A stretch of DNA of 64,000 bases, from assembly GCF_910592395.1 (NCBI RefSeq), contig NC_088309.1, positions 188,501 to 252,500 on the forward strand. The letters are read 5' to 3'. Below, one piece after another: positions 1 to 9,833 of this stretch. Within the stretch, counting starts at the first letter, position 1. Every line of letters begins with the position of its first letter. Both the position numbers and the translations under genes were made by a program. Origin of the DNA: Lineus longissimus (Eukaryota > Nemertea > Pilidiophora > Heteronemertea > Lineidae). The notes under the pieces are model-generated. The model was not told the origin of the DNA and made no database searches. It saw only the letters and a list, made by a program, of their open reading frames with translations.

Positions 1-261
1 TAACCTTATCTCGTGTGTCATGCCTGCCATAGCCTTATGACTGGTTAGTTATTGACCAGCAGTATACACAGGAGCTGTGAGAATAAATGCAAGAGACACA
101 TACTGAAGAATAACTATTGACATTATTGTCAGCGTCTCTTTGAGTACTTGCAACACTGGCCAAAGTGTTATGAACCAGTCTTGAAAAACCCAGTCAATGA
201 TAAACAAGATGGATAACCTATTAGAACATTTTTGGCCAGTTTGCAAGGAGACCCATTGGCT

Positions 262-695
262 GACAGGACAAGCAAGTAAGACTGACACAACCTGTGGCCA
301 TTACCATTCATTTACTGAGAAACCAGCCCTCAACAGTAGACTAAACTGGCAGGACAAGCAAGTAAGACTGACACAACCTGTGGCCATTACCATTCATTTA
401 CTGAGAAACCAGCCCTCAACAGTAGACTAAACTGGCAGGACAAGCAAGTAAGACTGACACAACCTGTGGCCATTACCATTCATTTACTGAGAAACCGACC
501 CTCAACAGTAGACTAAACTGGCAGGACAAGCAAGTAAGACTGACACAACCTGTGGCCATTACCATTCATTTACTGAGAAACCGACCCTCAACAGTAGACT
601 AAACTGGCAGGACAAGCAAGTAAGACTGACACAACCTGTGGCCGTTACCATTCATTTACTGAGAAACCAGCCCTCAACAGTCGACTTAACCAGAG
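262..695. repeat. Minisatellite, 86-bp unit, about 5 copies
   Basis: The word AGCAAGTAAGACTGACACAA recurs at 271, 357, 443, 529 and 615, giving an exact 86-bp period. Copies differ by single bases, for example CCAGCC versus CCGACC and GGCCATT versus GGCCGTT. The short open frames that cross it are shadows of the repeat. Confidence 0.95.
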
Positions 696-1700
696 CGTTT
701 CACCATTAATTACAATTCTGGTCCAAATTGTCACAAAGTGCAACTGCATGAGAGTGACTTGTCTGTTCCAATGATCCAGTTATTTCCTCACGAAGGCAAC
801 TCCACAACTATTGACCGAGTCTGGTGCCACAATGTCAACACTTGTTGCTATCCGAGTCGATAGAAAGCCAATAACCCAGCACCTCCTCAAGTTAATTTAT
901 GCCATAATTAACTGACTTACAAGCACAAATTAGAAGAAAATATTTGTTCAGAATCCCTAGTGATAAGGATTACACGTATTTTGCAAATTTCCAAACACCC
1001 ATTTCTTGACATTAATGAAATGGTCCAGGGACCATGTGCTCACCTCGGGTAATGTTAATGCATGTCATTTGCAGTGGATATCGGGAGAACAGTTTTGGTC
1101 ATTAATATCAATATTGCAATCTCAGAGGAAGTGGTGTGGAAGCGCAGCTCTCTTTCCTGGGGCAGTTTATATCAATATTCCGTCACTAAACTGAGCTAAA
1201 AATGGTTTCCAAAAGGCCGCTCGCAAAAATTAAAAGAGAAAGAGGAGCTTTGCTCGGACTTAGAAATTTTTTCATCTTTCTGACTCGTCAGTTGAAAAAA
1301 AAAATTTCACAAAATTTTTTAAAGTCAAAAAAGTTTTGGGACTGATGACGTTGCTTCATTTTGAGCAGAAAAAAAAAACAGGTGAAAAAAAAATTTGATG
1401 AATCTTCAACCTTGAGAACAGGACCAAAAGACACTGAATGGTTAAAGTTCAAATGCGGTTCAAAGCCACGAGTTGTTTCTGTCACAAGCAACAGGTCCTA
1501 ATCCATTGAGGTTCTTTACTGACTGCTTGAATCGCTGGAAGGCTGTGAAACTCTGTGCCGAGGCTGGCTATCATAGCTTGGCACGATCAATATATTTACC
1601 ATGAGTATGCACGGCTGCCGCATACCAAACTCATCATAAATGGCCAGGAGACTTTGGCAGATTGAGCAATGAAAGAAGGAAGGAAGCTGGATTTTTGATT
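696..1700. other. Non-genic stretch with A/T homopolymer patch
   Basis: I see no supported gene. About 1260-1420 is a low-complexity patch of A and T runs that resembles 51930-52195 in texture. A minus-strand GTGAGC donor-like site near 1033 has no open frame leading into it. Confidence 0.5.
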
Positions 1701-4214
1701 GCGGATGTTGTGCCGGGCTGTCTTATTGAACTGACAGACCCTTAGGTTTGGCCAGTGGGTGAGGGAGGAATTGGATGTTGTGCCGGGCTGTCTTATTGAA
1801 CTGACAGACCCTTAGGTTTGGCCACTGGGTGAGGGAGGAATTGGATGTTGTGCCGGGCTGTCTTATTGAACTGACAGACCTTAGGTTTGGCCACTGGGTG
1901 AGGGAGGAATTGGATGTTGTGCCGGGCTGTCTTATTGAACTGACAGACCTTAGGTTTGGCCACTGGGTGAGGGAGGAATTGGATGTTGTGCCGGGCTGTC
2001 TTATTGAACTGACAGACCCTTAGGTTTGGCCACTGGGTGAGGGAGGAATTGGATGTTGTGCCGGGCTGTCTTATTGAACTGACAGACCCTTAGGTTTGGC
2101 CAGTGGGTGAGGGAGGAATTGGATGTTGTGCCGGGGTGTCTTATTGAACTGACAGACCCTTAGGTTTGGCCAGTGGGTGAGGGAGGAATTGGATGTTGTG
2201 CCGGGCTGTCTTATTGAACTGACAGACCCTTAGGTTTGGCCAGTGGGTGAGGGAGGAATTGGATGTTGTGCCGGGCTGTCTTATTGAACTGACAGACCCT
2301 TAGGTTTGGCCAGTGGGTGAGGGAGGAATTGGATGTTGTGCCGGGCTGTCTTATTGAACTGACAGACCCTTAGGTTTGGCCAGTGGGTGAGGGAGGAATT
2401 GGATGTTGTGCCGGGCTGTCTTATTGAACTGACAGACCCTTAGGTTTGGCCACTGGGTGAGGGAGGAATTGGATGTTGTGCCGGGCTGTCTTATTGAACT
2501 GACAGACCTTAGGTTTGGCCACTGGGTGAGGGAGGAATTGGATGTTGTGCCGGGCTGTCTTATTGAACTGACAGACCTTAGGTTTGGCCACTGGGTGAGG
2601 GAGGAATTGGATGTTGTGCCGGGCTGTCTTATTGAACTGACAGACCCTTAGGTTTGGCCACTGGGTGAGGGAGGAATTGGATGTTGTGCCGGGCTGTCTT
2701 ATTGAACTGACAGACCCTTAGGTTTGGCCAGTGGGTGAGGGAGGAATTGGATGTTGTGCCGGGGTGTCTTATTGAACTGACAGACCCTCAGGTTTGGCCA
2801 GTGGGTGAGGGAGGAATTGGATGTTGTGCCGGGGTGTCTTATTGAACTGACAGACCCTTAGGTTTGGCCAGTGGGTGAGGGAGGAATTGGATGTTGTGCC
2901 GGGGTGTCTTATTGAACTGACAGACCCTCAGGTTTGGCCAGTGGGTGAGGGAGGAATTGGATGTTGTGCCGGGGTGTCTTATTGAACTGACAGACCCTTA
3001 GGTTTGGCCACTGGGTGAGGGAGGAATTGGATGTTGTGCCGGGCTGTCTTATTGAACTGACAGACCCTTAGGTTTGGCCAGTGGGTGAGGGAGGAATTGG
3101 ATGTTGTGCCGGGCTGTCTTATTGAACTGACAGACCCTTAGGTTTGGCCACTGGGTGAGGGAGGAATTGGATGTTGTGCCGGGCTGTCTTATTGAACTGA
3201 CAGACCCTTAGGTTTGGCCAGTGGGTGAGGGAGGAATTGGATGTTGTGCCGGGCTGTCTTATTGAACTGACAGACCCTTAGGTTTGGCCAGTAGGTGAGG
3301 GAGGAATTGGATGTTGTGCCGGGCTGTCTTATTGAACTGACAGACCCTCAGATTTGGCCAGTGGGTGAGGGAGGAATTGGATGTTGTGCCGGGCTGTCTT
3401 ATTGAACTGACAGACCCTTAGGTTTGGCCAGTGGGTGAGGGAGGAATTGGATGTTGTGCCGGGCTGTCTTATTGAACTGACAGACCCTTAGGTTTGGCCA
3501 GTGGGTGAGGGAGGAATTGGATGTTGTACCGGGCTGTCTTATTGAACTGACAGACCCTTAGGTTTGGCCAGTGGGTGAGGGAGGAATTGGATGTTGTGCC
3601 GGGCTGTCTTATTGAACTGACAGACCCTTAGGTTTGGCCAGTGGGTGAGGGAGGAATTGGATGTTGTGCCGGGCTGTCTTATTGAACTGACAGACCCTTA
3701 GGTTTGGCCACTGGGTGAGGGAGGAATTGGATGTTGTGCCGGGCTGTCTTATTGAACTGACAGACCCTTAGGTTTGGCCAGTGGGTGAGGGAGGAATTGG
3801 ATGTTGTGCCGGGCTGTCTTATTGAACTGACAGACCTTAGGTTTGGCCACTGGGTGAGGGAGGAATTGGATGTTGTGCCGGGCTGTCTTATTGAACTGAC
3901 AGACCTTAGGTTTGGCCACTGGGTGAGGGAGGAATTGGATGTTGTGCCGGGCTGTCTTATTGAACTGACAGACCCTTAGGTTTGGCCACTGGGTGAGGGA
4001 GGAATTGGATGTTGTGCCGGGCTGTCTTATTGAACTGACAGACCTTAGGTTTGGCCACTGGGTGAGGGAGGAATTGGATGTTGTGCCGGGCTGTCTTATT
4101 GAACTGACAGACCTTAGGTTTGGCCAGTGGGTGAGGGAGGAATTGGATGTTGTGCCGGGCTGTCTTATTGAACTGACAGACCCTTAGGTTTGGCCAGTAG
4201 GTGAGGGAGGAATT
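1701..4214. repeat. Large minisatellite, 70-bp unit with 69-bp variants, about 36 copies
   Basis: Units run from the GGATGTTGTGCCGGGCTGTC word to the next one. Most are 70 bp (GACCCTTAGG), and a minority lack one C (GACCTTAGG) and are 69 bp. A further variant carries GGGGTGTC for GGGCTGTC. Where three 69-bp units adjoin, a 64-codon open frame appears at 1829, 2457, 3785 and 3993, an effect of 69 being divisible by 3. The final unit decays after 4205. Confidence 0.97.
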
Positions 4215-4757
4215 GCCTGCTCCTTGAGACAGTTCCAGGCAAGGGGCTTCCAAGTTGATAACAGGAAGAAGTTTTTGATGAGAAGGTGACAGACTTGAGC
4301 CAAATGCCCTCCTCCTTCACACAAAAAATGCAGTCCAATATTTTGAGAAGTGAGGGCAATCTTATGGATGACAGACTCTTGAGACAGAACCAGGCAGTTG
4401 GTTGGAGGATGAGGGAAGTGAAATTGATTGAGAGCCTCTGAAGTTGATCGCAGTGGGACACTTTGCTGACGTGAAGTTGACAGTCTTGAGGCAAATGCCC
4501 TCCTTCTCCACATGATAACCACAGCCAAATGTTTTGAGAACTAGGGGCATGGTTGTCTTATCGTGATGCTGGTCCCATCAGATAGAAAGGAGCAGACTAA
4601 CACTACCAGTACCAGACAGGCCACAAGGGAATAGAAAGACAATTATCACGTGACAAGATTTTTCTCATCATGAACAAGTCCTTCATAATGAGTTCCCCTC
4701 TAGTTTTTTGACAAGATACTCTTCTGATCGAGTCTACTAAGATGTAAAACTGTTGCT
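4215..4757. other. Non-genic stretch between array and transposon
   Basis: This holds unique sequence with two imperfect copies of a TTGAGACAG..CCAGGC motif (about 4224 and 4380) and two of GCAAATGCCCTCCT (about 4300 and 4490), so it may be an old, decayed local duplication. Overlapping open frames on the minus strand show no recognisable protein. Confidence 0.4.
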
Positions 4758-4778
4758 TACCCTCACCGAAAGGCAGTG
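4758..4778 (+). repeat. Left terminal inverted repeat of the 1.6-kb element
   Basis: This 21-bp arm starts with TA and pairs with 6329-6349 with a single mismatch at the AAAGG/AAAAG position. Confidence 0.75.
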
Positions 4779-6347
4779 CACTGAAAATGACTGCATCACC
4801 CTGCTTTTGACTGAAACCCCCACTGCATATGACTGTCTTAGGCATATCATTTTTTCTTAATGTTTTAATACCACTGATTTTGACTGAAAGACCACTGCAA
4901 AGCACTGCCACTTGCATATCAGTATGAACGACGTATTTCCAAAACACTGCCTATGACTGAAAGACCACTGATTTCCACTTCTCCAACTCTGATCGAAACC
5001 CGTGGCATTTTCAACATGACTGAAAACCACTGCTTTATGACTGGTGAGATTAAGACTTGATGGCAGTGTAAAGCAGTGGTAATTGCAGTCAAATTCAGTG
5101 TTAAATATCACCCATAATGCAACCTGAGACAGGAAGCTAGTAAGTTTGAATTTGATAGTCAAACATTCAAGAAATTATGGTAGCTCTTCATATTTCTCGA
5201 TATTTACCCGAATTTCAATATGAGAAGAGGGGAGTTTTAGTCAGTTTGAATTGGAACACATAAGGAGCCAAATGAATGCAAAAAGGGTAATCTAGACAGA
5301 CACTGAAGTTGTATTTTCAGCAAATCAAGAAGGCTGTGGGCCCTATAGGTGTTGTATAACTTGTAATGCATGCATACACTGCAAGATATCTGCATGTATC
5401 TTCATGCATCTACTGTAGGCGCTATAGGTGTTAATTGTAATGTATGCATACACTGCAAATTATCTGCATGGGAGCTCAATACACATCAATCAGTAGATCA
5501 TTATTCTACAGGCCGCGTGCAGTTACTTTATTTGGACGTCAATTTGATCTAGCATCCCTGACATCACTGACAGTAGCTATGTGCCAATTGTGTCGTTTCA
5601 ATTGTCTAGTAACCCATCTGACCACTGTCATTATGACAAAGTTTGCAATGACGTAGGTCAAGGACGTGAATTTGTCATCTTTTTACTGTGTCACGTCATC
5701 ATGCAATGGCGATGTCCTCTATTTGTGCAGATGACCTCATCACTGCCATTATATTGGACGCAAACACACCGTCTAAAATAGGACAGCAAAAGTAACAGTT
5801 CGCTAGAAGTTTTTGCTTTTTCGAACAATTTCTTTGGTTGTCATCAGCACAGGGGGGTCACGTCCCCCAAACCTCTCTCGGCATCCGTGCCTGCATGCCA
5901 TTAAATAAATTATTCATATTAACACTGAAAATGACTGCTCCCTCCAAGAGGTTTTGGAAATGGCAGTCAAAATCAGTGGTGTTTCAGTGTGGATTCAGTG
6001 TGCTGCGAAATATTTAAATTAACACTGAACCCCACTGCCAGCCCTGTGCATGATGCATAGTGGGGAGTCATTTTCAGTGTCAAAAGCAGTGGAAATCAGC
6101 CAGCCTAAATATTTAAATGAGCACTGCTTTTGACTGCCTTACCACTGATTTTGACTGTCTTACCACTGCTTATGACTCCCTAACCTCTATTTTTGATTGC
6201 TGTATATACTGTATGCTTTGGTATTGCGTGACTGAAAAACACTCCCTATGACTGCTTTCCACTGATTTCAACACTGCCATAAAAATGTGAGGTAACACTG
6301 CAACCTGACTGAATCCTGACTGATATCACACTGCTTTTCGGTGAGGG
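4760..6347. mobile_element. TA-flanked inverted-repeat DNA element with subterminal repeats (non-autonomous)
   Basis: The left end at 4758 reads TACCCTCACCGAAAGGCAGTG-like and the right end at 6329-6349 is its reverse complement with one mismatch (20 of 21). The dinucleotide TA borders both ends, consistent with TA target duplication. The outer 350-420 bp on each side are packed with short words CACTGA, CACTGC and TGACTG, spaced roughly 10-25 bp in both orientations, as in subterminal repeats bound by some transposases. The middle (5130-5900) holds an imperfect duplication of a GCATGCATACACTGCAA-type segment (5343-5396 and 5421-5470). No transposase frame is visible, so it should depend on a relative elsewhere. 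I cannot assign the superfamily with confidence. Confidence 0.72.
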
Positions 6348-6349
6348 TA
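6329..6349 (-). repeat. Right terminal inverted repeat of the 1.6-kb element
   Basis: Reverse complement of 4758-4778 apart from one base. It is followed by unique sequence beginning CTTCCTCG. Confidence 0.75.
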
Positions 6350-6712
6350 CTTCCTCGAAATGGTCCATTAACCCGTGGTCAATGTCAACATCAGATGCTT
6401 GGGCACAGTCAGTATCCACTCTGATGACAGTAGAGCAAGCACCTGTACGAAATCAAAGTAGATACCCTCTTAATCTCCAAAGCTTAACTTCAGTCAACTG
6501 CAAATGATAGGCACTTTCTTTTCTACCCTGGTCAATGACAAATCGGAATGTTTGAAATTATCTCTCCAAGGATTGAACAATAGTCAAAACAACAAACTAT
6601 CCATGAGAACGAGTCATTAACGAGAGAAAACACGTCATCTGACATTCAGGCCTGGACACTTCAGGGAATCACATCGGCCCAAACACAACACTGAACCAAC
6701 TCAACTAGTTCA

Positions 6713-6937
6713 TTATCTATTGATCCGAACAGGAATATGCAGTAGGCCTTCCCACCCTCTCCCACAGGCTTTGTCACATGATAACACACATTCAGTGCCA
6801 CCAGATGTTATTTCCATGGACTTAATGGTGACTTTATTTAGAACTGATTCACCAGGGAACTTGAACAACACAATGATCCATAGTTCACCACGATAGACGT
6901 GAATCAAACAACACAGAATGGAATCTCTCCAATCATT
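6713..6937 (-). CDS. Candidate terminal exon of an unidentified minus-strand gene
   Basis: A strong acceptor (CTGTTTTTATCAG) opens a 74-codon frame that ends at a TAG at 6713. The translation starts NDWRDSILCCLIHVYRGELW and contains FKFPGESVLNKVTIKS. It has a natural amino-acid mix, and the other two frames are closed. It would be a last exon unless a donor inside it is used (GTGTGT after ACTGAAT). I recognise no family. It sits on the same strand as the exon candidates at 7.6-8.5 kb, but phases with those are not resolved, so joining them is inference. Confidence 0.3.
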   Translation of the reverse strand, partial: NDWRDSILCCLIHVYRGELWIIVLFKFPGESVLNKVTIKSMEITSGGTECVLSCDKACGRGWEGLLHIPVRINR

Positions 6938-7568
6938 CTGATAAAAACAGAATTAGCTCCACTTCCTGATTGTTCCATTTTGATTGGTAAATGAGTTGAA
7001 TGAGTGCATACCAGGACAATGACAATATCAGCGGCCTACTTTGATATCTATCGCTGATTTCATAAAGCTGTCAGAATGTGGATGCACCAAGTCATAAACA
7101 TATTCTTAAGTTAGAAAAGGGAGTTATGAGTTCACTGGATTTACCCCCTAACCAAGCCTGGCAGAACTACAGTCGTGATACATGCACCACTCATAACAAA
7201 CCCGACCAGAGCTCTGATTGACAGTGCTCAGCTAGAAAGATAGAAATATTGGTGTTTCTGGAACCTGTCCCCTACTCTTTTCATACAGCAGAACAACTCA
7301 TCAATAACCCAATAGGTCTGCTTTAGCTAACCGAATTTTCTATTTGGCAAAAACCTATTGCTTCCTCCCTAATTACTTCCAGAGAAGAAGTGCAAAGAGT
7401 TACAGCAAAACAGTTTCTTTACAACTCCAAGGATTCTCCATTAAAGTTGAGCTGAAATCCCTTAAGTTTTACGAAACCGGATGCTATTCCAGTTAACACC
7501 TGAGCAACTCCTTGAGGAGAGAACAAACACGATGGATTGCTGCAACTAAAGCTATTGCTGTAATGTGA
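6938..7568. other. Non-genic or intronic stretch
   Basis: I see no supported exon here. If the candidates on either side belong to one gene, this is an intron. Confidence 0.35.
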
Positions 7569-7833
7569 TTAGATATCTGAACCAGTGGGTAAATAGGAAG
7601 GAGTCGGCATGTCACATGAGGTAAACAACACAAATGCTCGAGTAATATTGTTAGCAATAACAGGTACTGGCATTGAATGAGCTCTGGGTTCTCCCTGAGA
7701 TATCCAACCATCTACTCTGTAAAGACACTTCCTTTATGGAGATGTGGATGACGTACTGTTAGCAATAACAGGTACTGGCATTGAATGAGCTCTGGGTTCT
7801 CCCTGAGATATCCAACCATCTACTCTGTAAAGA
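7569..7833 (-). CDS. Candidate exon disrupted by a 108-bp internal tandem duplication
   Basis: After the acceptor at GTACCAG (exon start 7833) the frame reads CLYRVDGWISQGEPRAHS when joined to the phase-2 donor of the exon at 8099-8328. The same 77 bp recur 108 bp further on (7650-7726). Copy one has the usable acceptor but runs into a TAA. Copy two has no equivalent acceptor but continues into protein-like sequence (NITRAFVLFTSCDMP) up to a TAA at 7569. Splicing from AACA|GTACGT in copy one to ACAGAG|TAGATGG in copy two would keep the frame and duplicate about 25 residues. Alternatively the gene is broken here. Confidence 0.33.
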
Positions 7834-7834
7834 C
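7650..7834. repeat. Direct duplication, 77 bp at 108-bp spacing
   Basis: Positions 7650-7726 and 7758-7834 are the same 77 bp, separated by 31 bp of unrelated sequence. On the minus strand the duplicated piece looks like the 5' part of an exon together with its acceptor tail (TCTTTACAG). Confidence 0.9.
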
Positions 7835-8098
7835 TGGTACATAGTTCTTACAATCCATTCATCAGCCATTTCTTATCATCAGTCAGGAGGGCGATGGTTT
7901 ATCATCCCTCAAATAGCATCATATTTCTTCTATCACTTGTAATGTATCATTTCATGATTACAAGTTACGTGTTCAGACCAGGGCAATATAAAGATCATTG
8001 TAGTTGTCCACAATTGTTTTAAATCCTACACATCACCTCACCTCTGTTCCAGTTAGCATGTGAAGACAAATGCTAATAATGACCTGTTGACTGCTCAC

Positions 8099-8328
8099 CA
8101 TCGGCCAGGAACCAGTGTAGACTGGATTAATTGGTCTGGTTGATTAAAGACCAACACCCTGGTTTCACCATCAATGATTGCAGGCACAAACAACTGCAGC
8201 CTCCCCTGGACACCAACAGTCCACAAGAGCTGAGTTCCGGGCTTGAGTGCAATAGAGCAGTCCTGTACACCATAGACTGCTCTCTGTCTTTCATTCGGTT
8301 TGTAAACCTCACCAGACTCATCACAATA
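8099..8328 (-). CDS. Candidate internal exon of an unidentified minus-strand gene
   Basis: It is bounded by an acceptor (CTTACTCATAG) and a donor (CGATG|GTGAGC) and is open for 76 codons, while the other frames give poor protein. The product begins YCDESGEVYKPNERQRAVYG and continues with LLWTVGVQGRLQLFVPAIID and ETRVLVFNQPDQLIQ, a run of alternating hydrophobic strands like a beta-rich domain. It lacks an in-frame ATG. The phase-2 end fits the acceptor at 7833. I do not recognise the family. Confidence 0.45.
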
Positions 8329-8359
8329 CTATGAGTAAGACGATATGTATAGTAGATAC

Positions 8360-8530
8360 CAGAACAGTTCAATGCAAACCAGATTCCCGTCTCACTACGC
8401 TGCAAGCATTGGTTCATAAAAAGGACAGGCAACCTCTCGGGGAAGAAATCATTAGGATTTCTCAGCGACGTGACAACGTCTTCTTTTGAAGTGATCACCT
8501 GGATGTGTTGACGGTCTAATTGAATCATTG
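8360..8530 (-). CDS. Candidate exon just upstream of 8099-8328, frame-shifted relative to it
   Basis: On the minus strand a frame reading IQLDRQHIQVITSKEDVV then LRNPNDFFPERLPVLF looks protein-like and contains several CpG-bearing codons. Its plausible donor (TTCTG|GTATCT) lies only 31 bp before the acceptor of the next candidate exon, shorter than a normal animal intron. Either a single exon carries a one-base deletion near 8329 or this frame is fortuitous. Its 5' edge is uncertain. Confidence 0.25.
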
Positions 8531-9068
8531 CGAGTGTCCCGATGTGAGCTCATCAAAGTCGCTGAGCCAGCGGCTCATGTTTAGTAAGATTTTCATGTTA
8601 CATGGATAAACCACCATCAGAGTCAAGGTTGACACTGGGATTTGGTTGGCTACATATCGTTTGGTTTAGATGAGTCAAGATCCTTCAGTTGGATGTAGGC
8701 AACATAGATGGTAAAGGTTGCAGTTTACTGATACCAGCTGGTCTCTCCTGTAACTTTCACTCTTGGAACGTAATCATTGTGTGGTTCTACAGGGAATCCT
8801 AAGATCCCCATGCCCTTACCACCAATGACAATGACTCCATATTGCCATGCCAATGTAAACACAATGACAGACCATCATAAACCACCATGCCGATCACTTC
8901 AACACAACCCAAGTTCAACACTCTTGACCAACTGTTCAATCATCCAATGATGCAACACTAACATTATGAAAATCGCCCTTCAAAACTCCTTCGACAAAGA
9001 ACTGCACCTCAGAGATGTGAGGTCATCTTTCAACATTAGATTTCAACTCGAGCAACAGTAAATATGAT
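8531..9068. other. Unresolved stretch with several short minus-strand open frames
   Basis: Protein-like minus-strand pieces occur in different frames without ATG starts, for example one containing VIVIGGKGMGILGFPVEP (about 8740-8850) and one containing VQFFVEGVLKGDFHN (about 8960-9010). They may be further exons of the gene at 6.7-8.5 kb or chance. I could not link them with consistent phases. Confidence 0.25.
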
Positions 9069-9602
9069 GTGCAGCCATCGTGAAGCACGTTACGTCCTCT
9101 CCCAAGAGCTGATGCTGGTCATCCGAGTACAAGGAGTTTGAAAACAATCTCTGTGATCTGTACTGAGTGCTTCACGTGCAGCCATCGTGAAGCATGGTAC
9201 GTCTTCTCCCAAGAGCTGATGCTGGTCATCCGAGTACAACGAGTTTGAAAACAATCTCTGTGATCTGTACTGAGTGCTTCACGTGCAGCCATCGTGAAGC
9301 ATAGTATGTCCTCTCCCAAGAGCTGATGCTGGTCATCCGAGTACAACGAGTTTGAAAACAATCTCTGTGGTCTGTACTGAGTGCTTCACGTGCAGCCATC
9401 GTGAAGCATAGTATGTCCTCTCCCAAGAGCTGATGCTGGTCATCCGAGTACAACGAGTTTGAAAACAATCTCTGTGGTCTGTACTGAGTGCTTCACGTGC
9501 AGCCATCGTGAAGCATGGTACGTCTTCTCCCCAGAGCTGATGCTGGTCATCCGAGTACAAGGAGTTTGAAAACAATCTCTGTGATCTGTACTGAGTGCTT
9601 CA
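9069..9602. repeat. Minisatellite, 107-bp unit, 5 copies
   Basis: GTGCAGCCATCGTGAAGCA recurs at 9069, 9176, 9283, 9390 and 9497. Copies differ by a few substitutions (GGTACGTCTTC versus AGTATGTCCTC, ACAAGG versus ACAACG). Overlapping 80-codon frames on the minus strand are repeat shadows. Confidence 0.95.
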
Positions 9603-9603
9603 G

Positions 9604-9833
9604 GATATCATGAAGAATACATTTGCAAAGGCTGCAAGTTTTTCTTGAGGAAAACAGCTCAGCTTTCAATGAGAAATGTCACCAAGATTGTGTTCTGTAT
9701 CTTTCGCGGCACTTACAGTGTATTTCTCCTGAAAAAACAGTGCCAGGGGACATCGAGTACATGTAAAGTGGTGAGGAATAGATCAGGTTTTCAAAAACTA
9801 CGCAAACTCTTTGTTGAGTGGAAGTTCAGATAA
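9604..9833 (+). CDS. Open frame with a nuclear-receptor-like zinc-finger motif, unproven
   Basis: Directly after a possible acceptor (TGAGTGCTTCAG) the plus strand reads GYHEEYICKGCKFFLRKT, which resembles the first DNA-recognition helix of nuclear receptors (consensus CEGCKGFF-R/K-R-T) with the glycine missing and spacing one short. About 40 residues on, the frame reads RNRSGFQKLRKLF, which lines up with the RNRC..CR..KC segment of the second finger but lacks its cysteines. It ends at TAA 9831-9833. It could be a decayed receptor exon or coincidence. An alternative reading is a short exon from 9719 to a GTGAGG donor near 9771. Confidence 0.18.
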
